From Sphingobacterium daejeonense (GTDB lineage Bacteria > Bacteroidota > Bacteroidia > Sphingobacteriales > Sphingobacteriaceae), in assembly GCF_901472535.1 (NCBI RefSeq), contig NZ_LR590470.1, positions 806,001-870,000 of the forward strand: DNA of 64,000 bases, given 5' to 3'. Made by a program: the position numbers and the translations under genes. Within the stretch, counting starts at the first letter, position 1, and the number at the start of each line of letters is the position of its first letter. This document shows positions 39,459 to 48,363 of this stretch, one piece after another. Under the pieces are notes generated by a model. It searched no databases. It had not been told where the DNA came from and saw only the letters and a list, made by a program, of their open reading frames with translations.

Positions 39459-40508
39459 TTACCAACGTATCAGTGCTGATCCCCAAGTAAATCCAGCGCC
39501 AAAAGCAGCAAGACATACCAGGTCACCATCTTTTATTTTTCCTTCTTCCCAAGCTTCACAAAGGGCGATTGGAACTGATGCGGCTGTTGTATTGCCGTAT
39601 TTTTGGATGTTATTAAAAACTTTATCATCAATTAATCCCAATGTTTTCTGTACAAACTGTGAAATTCTCAGGTTTGCCTGATGTGGAATTAACATATCAA
39701 TATCTGTAGTTTTAAGGTTGTTTTTATTGAGGGCTTCACCTATTACTTCTGGGAATTTTACCACAGCTTTTTTGAATACTGCCTGACCATCCATGTATGG
39801 GAATGCAGAACCATCGTCCAACATTTCTTTGGTCATCAGCATCTCTCCTAATTCGACATCTGGCCATTTGGGCATATTTTCGCCTAGGTAATAGCCTGCT
39901 GATGCTCCAGGGAAGTACATGGCCAGCTTTTCAGCTTCTGAGCCATCAGAATGTAGGTGCGTACTCAAGATTCCTTTACCTTCCTCGTTTGTTGGTTGAA
40001 GGACTACAGCACCGGCACCATCACCAAAGATAACAGAAACAGCGCGACCACGTGTTGAAAAATCCAACGCAAATGAATGCTTCTCCGAACCTACCACCAA
40101 GATGTTTTTATACATTCCAGTTTTGATGAATTGGTCTGCGATTGACAAGGCATAAATAAATCCCGAGCATTGATTTCTGACATCCAATGCACCGACTTCT
40201 TTCATGCCCATTTCGCGTTGCAGCAATACCCCACAGCCAGGGAAGTAATAGTCTGGAGATAGGGTTGCAAAGATGACAAAATCAATTTCTTGAGCTGTTG
40301 TATTTGCTCTTTCGATTGCTATTTTCGAAGCTTCCACTGCCATGCTAGTCGTTGTTTCTCCGATTCTATTGGCGTATCTGCGTTCTTTTATTCCTGTTCG
40401 TTCTTGGATCCATTCATCACTCGTCTCCATAAAACGAGTCAGGTCATTATTGGTATATACGTTCTTGGGGACATAATAGCCCAAACCCGCAATTTTTGAT
40501 TGAAACAT
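39459..40508 (-). CDS. fabH: 3-oxoacyl-ACP synthase III (FabH family)
   Basis: About 349 residues from the ATG at 40508, which gives the family start MFQSKIAGLGYYVPKNV; a start at 40529 adds seven residues. The catalytic triad is Cys114 (RNQCSGFIYA), His in LIPHQANLRIS and Asn in KYGNTTAASVP. It condenses acyl-CoA with malonyl-ACP to begin fatty acid synthesis; paralogues can serve other ketide steps. It is about 15 residues longer than E. coli FabH, with an insert near residue 210. Confidence 0.88.
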   Translation of the reverse strand: MFQSKIAGLGYYVPKNVYTNNDLTRFMETSDEWIQERTGIKERRYANRIGETTTSMAVEASKIAIERANTTAQEIDFVIFATLSPDYYFPGCGVLLQREMGMKEVGALDVRNQCSGFIYALSIADQFIKTGMYKNILVVGSEKHSFALDFSTRGRAVSVIFGDGAGAVVLQPTNEEGKGILSTHLHSDGSEAEKLAMYFPGASAGYYLGENMPKWPDVELGEMLMTKEMLDDGSAFPYMDGQAVFKKAVVKFPEVIGEALNKNNLKTTDIDMLIPHQANLRISQFVQKTLGLIDDKVFNNIQKYGNTTAASVPIALCEAWEEGKIKDGDLVCLAAFGAGFTWGSALIRW

Positions 40509-40564
40509 AGGTCTAACTTTAATAAACAATTCAGCTAAAATACTGATTTATTTGAAAAATAAGC

Positions 40565-40572
40565 TATTTTTG
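40565..40572 (+). promoter_or_regulatory. Candidate -7 box for clpS
   Basis: TATTTTTG matches TAnnTTTG and ends four bases before the clpS ATG. If active, the transcript would start at or almost at the ATG. Confidence 0.35.
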
Positions 40573-40576
40573 CTCT

Positions 40577-40858
40577 ATGAGCGTTGAAGTTGAACAAGAA
40601 ACATTTACCCTGGAAGAAATCCTTGCTGTTGCCAAGGAATCTAACAAGTTGATTTTGTGGAATGATGATTTCAATACTTTCGATCATGTCATCGAATGCT
40701 TGATCGAATACCTTCAGTATACCGAAATGGAAGCCTCCAGAATCGCTTGGACGGTACATACCAAAGGAAAATGCATAATCCTCGAGGGGTCTCTGACCGA
40801 AGTTGAGGTTTACCGCAAAATCCTCAAAGCCGAAGGATTAACTGTCTCCGTAGAGTAA
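40577..40858 (+). CDS. clpS: ATP-dependent Clp protease adaptor ClpS
   Basis: 93 residues. The substrate-binding signature LILWNDDFNTFDHVIECL is followed by the ClpA/C-contacting helices and the C-terminal strand GKCIILEGSLTEVEVYRKILKAEGLTVSVE. ClpS delivers N-degron proteins to ClpAP-type proteases. It stands divergent from fabH. Confidence 0.95.
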   Translation: MSVEVEQETFTLEEILAVAKESNKLILWNDDFNTFDHVIECLIEYLQYTEMEASRIAWTVHTKGKCIILEGSLTEVEVYRKILKAEGLTVSVE

Positions 40859-40947
40859 AATAACTCGTAATAATACAGTTACGTTAAGATTACTTAAGCA
40901 TTTTATCTGCATTTTTGGGAATAAAATCACAAAGAAAGAAACCCGTA

Positions 40948-43440
40948 ATGCTACTTAAGAAAGCCCTAAGCTGTTTAATTTTATTATTCCCACTAATTTT
41001 ATTTGCACAGAAAGTCAACATCAAAGGCCGTATTTTGGAACAAGACAGTGTATCACCAGCCATTGGAGCTAGTGTCAGTCTTTTGTCCACTGTAAACAAC
41101 GCCTATATCCGCGGTCAACAAACCGGAAACAATGGTGTTTTTGATATCCAAGAAGTTGACCCCGGTACCTATAACCTACAGGTTACCTACATAGGTTTCA
41201 AAACCTATACCCGCAATAATTTTGTTGTCGCTCCTGGTAAGGATATTGACCTTGGTACTATTCCCCTCGCCGAAGAGGGCGAATTGATTTCTGAAGTCGT
41301 GGTTCAAGGGAAATTACCCGACCTGCAGATCGGCATTGACAAGAAAACATTCGATGTATCTCAAAGCATGGTCAGTGTCGGAGGATCAGCTCAGGATCTT
41401 TTGGGAAATGTTCCGACTTTACAAGTAGAATCAGATGGAAGTATCAGTCTTCGTGGTTCAAGTAGTGTAAGATTTTTGGTAGATGGTAAAGAATCCGCTA
41501 TGGCAGGGTCTGACATCAATGCATTCCTACAATCACTTCCTGCAGACGCAATTTCTAAAGTTGAAATTATCACTAATCCTTCCTCAAAATATGATGCTGA
41601 AGGACAATCAGGAATTATTAATATTATCCTTAAGAAAAATGCTCGTTTAGGTCTTAATGGATCAGTAAATGCATCGGGTGGATCATATGAAAATGCAAAC
41701 GCAGGGATAACCCTTAATTACCGAGATGGGAAGATGAACTATTTCGGAAACTATAATTTTAGTAGAAGAAATAGTTTGGGCGATGGGTTTTCTGACAATG
41801 TAGATTATATCAATGGTGTGATTACTGACTTAAGTCCAAGGACCCTTAGTAATGAAGAGAGCAAAAGATTGGGTTATAACAATACCATCCGTCTAGGTGC
41901 TGATTACTACATGAATGAAAAGACCTCATTAAGCCTCACAACAAATTTGAGTTTAAGGGACAATGAGCGCGGTAATGATATTAATTATAGCTACTGGAAT
42001 GTACCAGGGCTAGGTTCTAGCAGTTTCCGTAATTCCTTACAACATGAAGATGATTTAGGGATTGATGCACAGTTGGATTTCAAGAGGACATTAAAGCGTG
42101 AAGGTGAAGAAATCTCAGCCAATGTATCATTTGGTTATGATACTGAGGATGGCGTTAATGATTTTCATCAAACCTTTGCAAATGGAAATGCAGATCTTAA
42201 ACGTGTGAACAACACTTCCGAATCAGGGAAAAATTGGAACATGCAATTGGATTATGTATTGCCATTAGGGGAGAACCATAAATTTGAAGCTGGATACCGT
42301 AGTATCTTAAGATATTCTGATGAAAGCCAATATTCAGAAGAATTGGATTCGTTGACTCAGCAATTTTTGCCTGACTATAGAATTACCAATGATTTTGATA
42401 TGGCAAGTACAGTTCATGCCCTATATGCAAATTATCAAAGACAATTAACAAAGAAATTAGGAGTTCAGTTGGGTTTAAGGGCTGAACAAGCAAACTTGAA
42501 TACCAATATTTATTCCCATGATTTAGAAAACCCTTCCATTATTAAGAATGATAAAGGAGAGCTGGATTACTTTAGATTGTACCCGAGTGTGTTCTTGAGT
42601 TATTCAGTAGGGGAAGGTCAAGGTGACAAGGTTCAATTGAGCTACTCACGCAGGGTACAACGCCCTAGAGGTTGGCAGGTAAATCCGTTCATTGATGTTT
42701 CCGATGTTCAAAACTACCGCCAAGGTAATCCCAACTTGTTGCCGGAAGATATTCACGCAACAGAGTTGAGCTTCTCGAAATTCTACGAAAAATGGAACTT
42801 TATATCATCGGTATTTTATCGTCGCGTAAATGACCAAACCCAACCCGTGATTTATGATGAGGATCTAATTTCTGATATCGTAGGTGACAGAACCAACGTT
42901 ACTTATATGAAATGGGAAAATGCTTCTGACCTAGATGCGATGGGTTTCGAATTGATTACAAAAGTGAATCTTACCAATTGGTGGGATGTTACAGGTAATG
43001 CCAATTTATCTCATATTACTTTTCATCCGAAAGATGGCTTGGGATTAGTAGGTCGTGAATCTTTTAACTGGAATGCTAACCTGACCACCAACGTTAAATT
43101 TACACCTACATTTTCTGCTCAGGTAAGGGGAGATTATCGGAGTGGAATGAAAACCATGCAAGGGGAAATGAATCCAATGAAAGGTGTGGATGTAGCGCTG
43201 AAAAAAGACTTGTTTAAAAATAAAGCCAGTTTAATGTTGAATGTTAGGGATGCTTTCAATACCCGTAAGTTCTCGATGCACAACTATCTTCCAAACAGAG
43301 AAACACAATTTTCGCACCGTTGGATGAGAAGAATGATTACGCTTTCATTTACTTATAGATTCGGTCTTCAAAATTTCGGAAGGAAAGATAATGAACAGAA
43401 TGGTCAGGATATGGAAGATATGGGCGGTCAACAATTTTAA
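40948..43440 (+). CDS. Outer-membrane beta-barrel protein with carboxypeptidase regulatory-like domain
   Basis: About 830 residues from the ATG at 40948, which begins a good signal peptide (MLLKKALSCLILLFPLILFAQ); an upstream TTG frame is unlikely. The N-terminal beta-sandwich VNIKGRILEQDSVSPAIGASV and the plug-like segment GSAQDLLGNVPTLQVESDGSISLRGSSSVRFLVDGKE are TonB-receptor-like. The remainder is a large barrel of the Bacteroidota OMP_b-brl_2 type. Ligand unknown. It is followed by a DUF1080 lipoprotein gene 58 bp downstream. Confidence 0.87.
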   Translation: MLLKKALSCLILLFPLILFAQKVNIKGRILEQDSVSPAIGASVSLLSTVNNAYIRGQQTGNNGVFDIQEVDPGTYNLQVTYIGFKTYTRNNFVVAPGKDIDLGTIPLAEEGELISEVVVQGKLPDLQIGIDKKTFDVSQSMVSVGGSAQDLLGNVPTLQVESDGSISLRGSSSVRFLVDGKESAMAGSDINAFLQSLPADAISKVEIITNPSSKYDAEGQSGIINIILKKNARLGLNGSVNASGGSYENANAGITLNYRDGKMNYFGNYNFSRRNSLGDGFSDNVDYINGVITDLSPRTLSNEESKRLGYNNTIRLGADYYMNEKTSLSLTTNLSLRDNERGNDINYSYWNVPGLGSSSFRNSLQHEDDLGIDAQLDFKRTLKREGEEISANVSFGYDTEDGVNDFHQTFANGNADLKRVNNTSESGKNWNMQLDYVLPLGENHKFEAGYRSILRYSDESQYSEELDSLTQQFLPDYRITNDFDMASTVHALYANYQRQLTKKLGVQLGLRAEQANLNTNIYSHDLENPSIIKNDKGELDYFRLYPSVFLSYSVGEGQGDKVQLSYSRRVQRPRGWQVNPFIDVSDVQNYRQGNPNLLPEDIHATELSFSKFYEKWNFISSVFYRRVNDQTQPVIYDEDLISDIVGDRTNVTYMKWENASDLDAMGFELITKVNLTNWWDVTGNANLSHITFHPKDGLGLVGRESFNWNANLTTNVKFTPTFSAQVRGDYRSGMKTMQGEMNPMKGVDVALKKDLFKNKASLMLNVRDAFNTRKFSMHNYLPNRETQFSHRWMRRMITLSFTYRFGLQNFGRKDNEQNGQDMEDMGGQQF

Positions 43441-43498
43441 TGCTTGGTTTTACAAATAGAATAATTAAATTAGACTTTCACTTAATCAACTTTATACT

Positions 43499-44317
43499 AT
43501 GAAAAGAAACTTTATGTATGTATTAGTAGGTGCAATTGGGTTGACTGTTGCTTCGTGTGCAACCAAGAATGCTACTGCAACCAAAGGAGCAGATACTCCT
43601 GCCTATGAAGTACTTGATTTGCCTAAAGTATCGCTAAAAGACTTTAAAAAGAACTCCGCTGGAGCCTACGTATTATTTGATGGATCTTCCTTAAATGGCT
43701 GGAGAGGTTATGGTAAAGACCATGTACCTAGCAAATGGGGTATTGATAACGGAACTTTAAAATTCTCTAAAGCTCCTGCAGGTGTACAAAACCCAGAAGG
43801 CGGGGATTTAATCTTTGCTCATGACTTCAAAAACTTTGAACTGGAGTTTGAATGGAAAATTTCGCAAGGGGGTAACTCAGGGACTTTCTTCTTAGCGAAG
43901 GAAATCAAAGGCCAACCGATTTATATTTCAAGTCCAGAGTTTCAATTACTGGACAACGAGAACCATCCTGATGCCAAAATGGGCGTTGATGGCAACCGTA
44001 AATCATCTTCATTATACGATATGATTCCTGCGAAACCACAGAATGCATTTCCAGCTGGAGAATGGAACAGAGCAAAAATCGTAGTGAACAAAGGTAAGGT
44101 TACACATTACCAAAATGACGAAAAGGTAGTGGAATATGAATTGTGGACTCCAGAATGGACCCAATTGTTGGAAGCTAGTAAATTCAGCAAGGAAAAATGG
44201 CCTTTAGCATTTGAATTGTTGAACAACGTAGGTGGTAAATCGAAATCAGGTGTTATCGGATTCCAGGATCATGGCGACGATGTATGGTTGAGAAACATCA
44301 CTGTAAAAGAATTATAA
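43499..44317 (+). CDS. DUF1080 (3-keto-disaccharide hydrolase-like) lipoprotein
   Basis: 272 residues. The signal ends LTVASC, so it is a lipoprotein. The concanavalin-like domain has YVLFDGSSLNGWRGYG, then LEFEWKISQGGNSGTFFLAKE and a tail VWLRNITVKEL, typical of DUF1080. Related proteins hydrolyse 3-keto glycosides. It overlaps the start of the SGNH hydrolase gene at TAATG, so the pair is coupled and may act together on a modified sugar. Confidence 0.88.
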   Translation: MKRNFMYVLVGAIGLTVASCATKNATATKGADTPAYEVLDLPKVSLKDFKKNSAGAYVLFDGSSLNGWRGYGKDHVPSKWGIDNGTLKFSKAPAGVQNPEGGDLIFAHDFKNFELEFEWKISQGGNSGTFFLAKEIKGQPIYISSPEFQLLDNENHPDAKMGVDGNRKSSSLYDMIPAKPQNAFPAGEWNRAKIVVNKGKVTHYQNDEKVVEYELWTPEWTQLLEASKFSKEKWPLAFELLNNVGGKSKSGVIGFQDHGDDVWLRNITVKEL

Positions 44318-45426
44318 TGTTTAAGTTATTTAAATATTGGAAAGAGAGCCTATTGGGCTCTCTTTTTTGTGTGCTAAGTATTTGTGGTTTTGCACAAGAG
44401 AAAAAATGGCACAATATCCTTCAAGAAAACGCTCTTGAAGGGCGGGTGAGTGCCATTAAAGCCGAGGATGGTTATGCACGATTGCCATTATCACTAAAAA
44501 ATGAAGTTAGAGAGCCAGTCTGGAATTTAGGGCAAGATGCTGCGGGAGTGTATGTAGATTTTAAAACGAATGCATCCAGCATCGTTGTGAAATACAAAGT
44601 GAATGGAGGGTTGAATATGCCTCACATGCCATCTACTGGGGTTTCTGGATTGGATTTGTATGCAAAGTCATCAAATAGCAATCAATGGAACTGGATAACG
44701 GGGAATTATAGTTTTAAGGATACCATTAGTTATACATTTCAGAACTATGTAACTGAGCCGAACTCGACCTATCGACTTTATCTTCCATTGTACAATTCAG
44801 TAGAATGGATGGAATTGGGAATTGGTGAAAACGATCAGCTCGAATTTTTACATCAGAAGACAAGGCCTATTATTGTATATGGGACTTCTATTGCACAGGG
44901 TGCTTGCGCAAGTAGACCGGGCTTGGGCTGGACAAATTGGATGGGTAGAAATTTTGATGAAGAAGTTGTTAATCTAGCTTTCTCTGGGAATGGTAGACTA
45001 GAACAGCCCATTTTAGACCTAATTAAAAAAGAAGATGCGTCTGTATTTATTTTGGACTGTGTGCCAAATCTTGGCATTACAGCAGAAAGGACCGAAGAAA
45101 AGTTGATTGGATTGATTGTAAATGCAGTCAAAACAATCAGGTCAGAACATCCCAATACGCCTATAGTTATTGCAGCACATAGTTCTAGCCAGGTTCCTGG
45201 TGTATTAAATAAGAAGAATACCGATGGCTATAACTTGAGCTCTGCAATTGCGGAAAAAACTGTGAAGGAATTGCAGAATAATGGGGATAAGAATCTTTAC
45301 TGGCTGACTTCGAAAGAAATCGGATTGGATAATAGTTCAACAGTTGATTATGCACATCCAAACGATTTGGGCATGGAGAAAATCGCTGCTGCTTACACGA
45401 AATTATTGCAGAAAATAATAAAGTAA
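44317..45426 (+). CDS. SGNH/GDSL hydrolase with GxDLY-type N-terminal domain
   Basis: About 369 residues from the ATG at 44317 within the upstream stop; a signal peptide ends near ICGFAQ. The N-terminal domain contains STGVSGLDLYAKS; the catalytic domain has IVYGTSIAQGACASRPG (nucleophile Ser), LAFSGNGRLEQP and the final DYAHPNDLGMEK (Asp/His). Such enzymes are carbohydrate or lipid esterases in the periplasm. Substrate unknown; linked with the DUF1080 gene. Confidence 0.88.
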   Translation: MFKLFKYWKESLLGSLFCVLSICGFAQEKKWHNILQENALEGRVSAIKAEDGYARLPLSLKNEVREPVWNLGQDAAGVYVDFKTNASSIVVKYKVNGGLNMPHMPSTGVSGLDLYAKSSNSNQWNWITGNYSFKDTISYTFQNYVTEPNSTYRLYLPLYNSVEWMELGIGENDQLEFLHQKTRPIIVYGTSIAQGACASRPGLGWTNWMGRNFDEEVVNLAFSGNGRLEQPILDLIKKEDASVFILDCVPNLGITAERTEEKLIGLIVNAVKTIRSEHPNTPIVIAAHSSSQVPGVLNKKNTDGYNLSSAIAEKTVKELQNNGDKNLYWLTSKEIGLDNSSTVDYAHPNDLGMEKIAAAYTKLLQKIIK

Positions 45427-45444
45427 CAATCATTGCAGCAGGGA

Positions 45445-46146
45445 TTAAAAAATCTGCTGCAATTCTTTAAGATCTTTAATCATATGGTTTATATCCTGGG
45501 GTTTTTCAACTTCCAAAGGATTAAAGAATATTGCTTCTAGACCTGCGTTCTGAGCGCCGCGTACATCCGCATCTAAATTGTCACCAATCATAACAGCTTC
45601 TTCTTTAATTGCATTCCCATTCTTGAGAGCATGTTCGAAAATCCTACGATCAGGTTTGTTAATTCCTACGATTTCTGAAATAACGATGGTATCGAAATAA
45701 GGAGCGAGTTTACTATGTTCCAATTTTTTTTCACAGGCTTCTTTAAAGCCATTTGAAATCAAATGTAAGGTATATCTGTCTTGCAGGTAACCTAGGGTTT
45801 CATGGGCATTTGGGAATAGATTAGTTTTGGTAGGGCAGATCTCTAGATATTCCTCTTCAAAAGCAACAGGAAACAGTTCCGGGTTAACACCCAATTGCGT
45901 AAATGTATCAGCGAACCTTAGTTTTCTTAAGGTTGGTTTGTCTATTTTACCATGATGGTATAAGTCCCACAGTCTATGATTGTTGATTGTATATGTAGCG
46001 ATGAAGGTCTCGGAGGTGGGGGAGTTGAAGATATGATCAAAAGAATATCTGAAATACAATTCATGCAAAGTTTCTTCAGCATTCCTGTCAAAATCCCATA
46101 TGGTATGGTCTAAATCGAAAAATATATGCTTTTTATCTTGGAACAT
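45445..46146 (-). CDS. HAD hydrolase, YjjG-family noncanonical pyrimidine nucleotidase
   Basis: About 233 residues from the ATG at 46146. HAD motif I is HIFFDLDHTIWDFD (nucleophile Asp11, Asp13), motif II lies in HLISNGF, and motif IV is MIGDNLDADVRGAQNAGL. The FDLDHT-type N-terminus and two-helix cap fit the YjjG group, which dephosphorylates noncanonical pyrimidine nucleotides. It is convergent with the SGNH hydrolase gene. Confidence 0.85.
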   Translation of the reverse strand: MFQDKKHIFFDLDHTIWDFDRNAEETLHELYFRYSFDHIFNSPTSETFIATYTINNHRLWDLYHHGKIDKPTLRKLRFADTFTQLGVNPELFPVAFEEEYLEICPTKTNLFPNAHETLGYLQDRYTLHLISNGFKEACEKKLEHSKLAPYFDTIVISEIVGINKPDRRIFEHALKNGNAIKEEAVMIGDNLDADVRGAQNAGLEAIFFNPLEVEKPQDINHMIKDLKELQQIF

Positions 46147-46241
46147 GTGCAAATATAAGGTCTAATGTTTCCTTAATCAACAAGGATTCTAAGTTTACTG
46201 TCATAAAGTTGGGCTTACTTCCTAATAAGGACGTATTTAAG

Positions 46242-46249
46242 TACATTTG
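46242..46249 (+). promoter_or_regulatory. Candidate -7 box for the two-component operon
   Basis: TACATTTG matches TAnnTTTG, 17 bases before the histidine kinase ATG. Confidence 0.45.
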
Positions 46250-46266
46250 CGCAGGAAACATAGTGT

Positions 46267-47142
46267 ATGAAGAAAGCTTTATTTCTATTTTATTTTCTTA
46301 TATTTTATGCAATTACACAATTGCTATGGTGGGGTTATATTCTTGTAAAATTTGAACCTGACCGCAAAGGTATGATTATAGGGGAAGGTCTTATTTTCAT
46401 GCTGATTTTTGTTTGGGGGGCTTTAAAGCTTAAAAAGCAAGTAAAAAGAGAGCATGAAATTAACCAGCAACAACAAAACTTTCTGTTGGCGATTACCCAT
46501 GAATTGAAATCTCCATTGGCATCTGTGAAGTTGTATATCCAAACCATTTTGAAAAGGGACCTAGATAGGGAACAGCAAAAGGTTTTTTTGGCGAATTCAC
46601 TAAAGGATATTGAGCGCTTGGATGATTTGGTTGAAAACGTATTGTTAACGACGAAATTGGAGAATAGAGCTTATCAATTGCCGAAGGAGGCTTTTAATAT
46701 GACGGTTTTGGTTGAAGAGATTATTGACCGTCTTCAGAAAAATGCTTGCAAATCGCAGATTATAAAATATGATTTGGAGCCCAATATTGAACTCAAAGCG
46801 GATAAATTTGCGATCACCAACGTCATCACGAACTTGGTTGAGAACGCTGTCAAATATTCACCTCCCTGTGCCACTGTCTTTGTGAAGTTGCAGCAACAGG
46901 CTGGAAACCTTCTTTTTTCTGTGACAGACCATGGAGAAGGAATACCTGATGAAGAAAAAAAACTTATATTTAATAAGTTTTATCGAGTAGGCAGTGAAGC
47001 AACCCGTAAAACCAAAGGGACTGGTTTGGGGTTATATATTGTTAAAACAGTGTTACAAAAACACAATGCCACCATTCGGGTGAAAAACAACAACCCAACG
47101 GGTAGCATTTTTGAAGTTATTTTTGAAAATTATGCAAACTAA
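46267..47142 (+). CDS. Sensor histidine kinase
   Basis: 291 residues. Two membrane helices (about 4-25 and 37-54) leave almost no periplasmic sensor loop. The HisKA domain has the H-box LAITHELKSPLASVKLY with phospho-His78; the ATPase domain shows NLVENAVKYS, DHGEGIP and GTGLGLYIVK. With such a short loop it may sense the membrane or a partner protein. It overlaps its response regulator gene by 11 bases. Confidence 0.93.
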   Translation: MKKALFLFYFLIFYAITQLLWWGYILVKFEPDRKGMIIGEGLIFMLIFVWGALKLKKQVKREHEINQQQQNFLLAITHELKSPLASVKLYIQTILKRDLDREQQKVFLANSLKDIERLDDLVENVLLTTKLENRAYQLPKEAFNMTVLVEEIIDRLQKNACKSQIIKYDLEPNIELKADKFAITNVITNLVENAVKYSPPCATVFVKLQQQAGNLLFSVTDHGEGIPDEEKKLIFNKFYRVGSEATRKTKGTGLGLYIVKTVLQKHNATIRVKNNNPTGSIFEVIFENYAN

Positions 47143-47839
47143 ACAACGTATACTATTAGTTGAAGACGAAGAGCATCTTTTGGAAGCTATCAAATTAAAC
47201 TTGGAGCTTGAAGGATACCGTGTTACTACCGCGACAGATGGTAAGAAAGCATTAAAAATATTTAAGGAAGAGCGTTTCAATCTGATTATCCTAGATGTGA
47301 TGATCCCAGAAATCGATGGCTTTCAAGTAGCAGAAACGATCAGGCTTCAGAATTCTGAAGTCCCTATTATGTTTTTGACTGCCAAAAACAGCTCTGAAGA
47401 CCGTATTACGGGTTTGAAAAAAGGTGCTGATGATTATTTGGTTAAACCATTCAACCTTGAAGAGCTGATCTTACGTGTTAGCAATTTGATCCGCAGAGGA
47501 ATGAAAGGTGAGGATTTGAAAGAACTGAATTCCTATACCATTGGGGATAAGACCATTTATTTCAATTCATTTGAACTGCATCATGCTGATGGTACCATTA
47601 CTTCTTTGACCAAAAAAGAAACGATGTTGTTAAAGTTATTGATTGAGCGCAGAAATGAAGCAGTATCTCGTGAACAAATCCTAGAGACGGTTTGGAATTA
47701 CGATGTGTATCCTTCAACACGTACCATTGATAATTTTATCCTGACTTTCAGGAAATATTTTGAACCTGATCAAAAACATCCAATTTATTTCCATTCCATC
47801 CGTGGGGTAGGATATAAGTTTACTGATAATTCGAACTAA
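47132..47839 (+). CDS. OmpR-family response regulator
   Basis: 235 residues from the ATG at 47132. The receiver domain starts RILLVEDEEHLL with phospho-acceptor Asp55 in LIILDVMIPE and the conserved Lys in VKPFNLEEL. The C-terminal winged helix ends FHSIRGVGYKFT. Partner of the kinase just upstream. The downstream genes for a TPR-like protein, hemE and hemJ follow closely, so the regulator may control its own operon, which is inference. Confidence 0.94.
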   Translation: MQTKQRILLVEDEEHLLEAIKLNLELEGYRVTTATDGKKALKIFKEERFNLIILDVMIPEIDGFQVAETIRLQNSEVPIMFLTAKNSSEDRITGLKKGADDYLVKPFNLEELILRVSNLIRRGMKGEDLKELNSYTIGDKTIYFNSFELHHADGTITSLTKKETMLLKLLIERRNEAVSREQILETVWNYDVYPSTRTIDNFILTFRKYFEPDQKHPIYFHSIRGVGYKFTDNSN

Positions 47840-47847
47840 ACTTACAG

Positions 47848-48363
47848 ATGACTAATCAAGCTCGAAAAATAGTAATCGCAATTGCGATTGCATTTCTATT
47901 GTATGCTATCTACGCTAAGCATTACAATATTGCTGTCTATATTTTCGGCGGTATTACCTACCTAGTTTGGAGTTATCTGAAAGAAGGTACGGTTTATTTA
48001 GCGACACAAGCTTTCCATAAGCAAGATTACGAGAAAACGAAGAAACTTTTGGCGGAGATCAAGAACCCTGATAAACTAAGAAAGGGAAGGCGTAACTTCT
48101 ATGAATTTATGATGGGTAATATCGCTTTGAAGGAGGATAGGATTGAGGAGGCTGAATATCATTTTCAATTAGCTTCAAGATTGCCATGGCGCAAGGACAA
48201 TGAAAAAGGTATGGTTTTGATCAACCTTGCCAATATCAACCTGAGGAAACACGATTATGAACGTGTGCAAGCCTATTTAGATGTTGCGACCAAACTTCGG
48301 TTGACAGCGCGGCAGCAATCAATTATTGAGAAAATACAAAACGAAGTAAATAAGCATAAATAG
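47848..48363 (+). CDS. Membrane-anchored TPR-like protein
   Basis: 171 residues. Two hydrophobic segments at the N-terminus (residues 8-23 and 27-43) are followed by helical repeats such as ATQAFHKQDYEKTKKLLAEI and GNIALKEDRIEEAEYHFQLA, which resemble tetratricopeptide units. No family assigned. The stop overlaps the hemE start by one base, so the two are coupled. No link to heme is established. Confidence 0.7.
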   Translation: MTNQARKIVIAIAIAFLLYAIYAKHYNIAVYIFGGITYLVWSYLKEGTVYLATQAFHKQDYEKTKKLLAEIKNPDKLRKGRRNFYEFMMGNIALKEDRIEEAEYHFQLASRLPWRKDNEKGMVLINLANINLRKHDYERVQAYLDVATKLRLTARQQSIIEKIQNEVNKHK

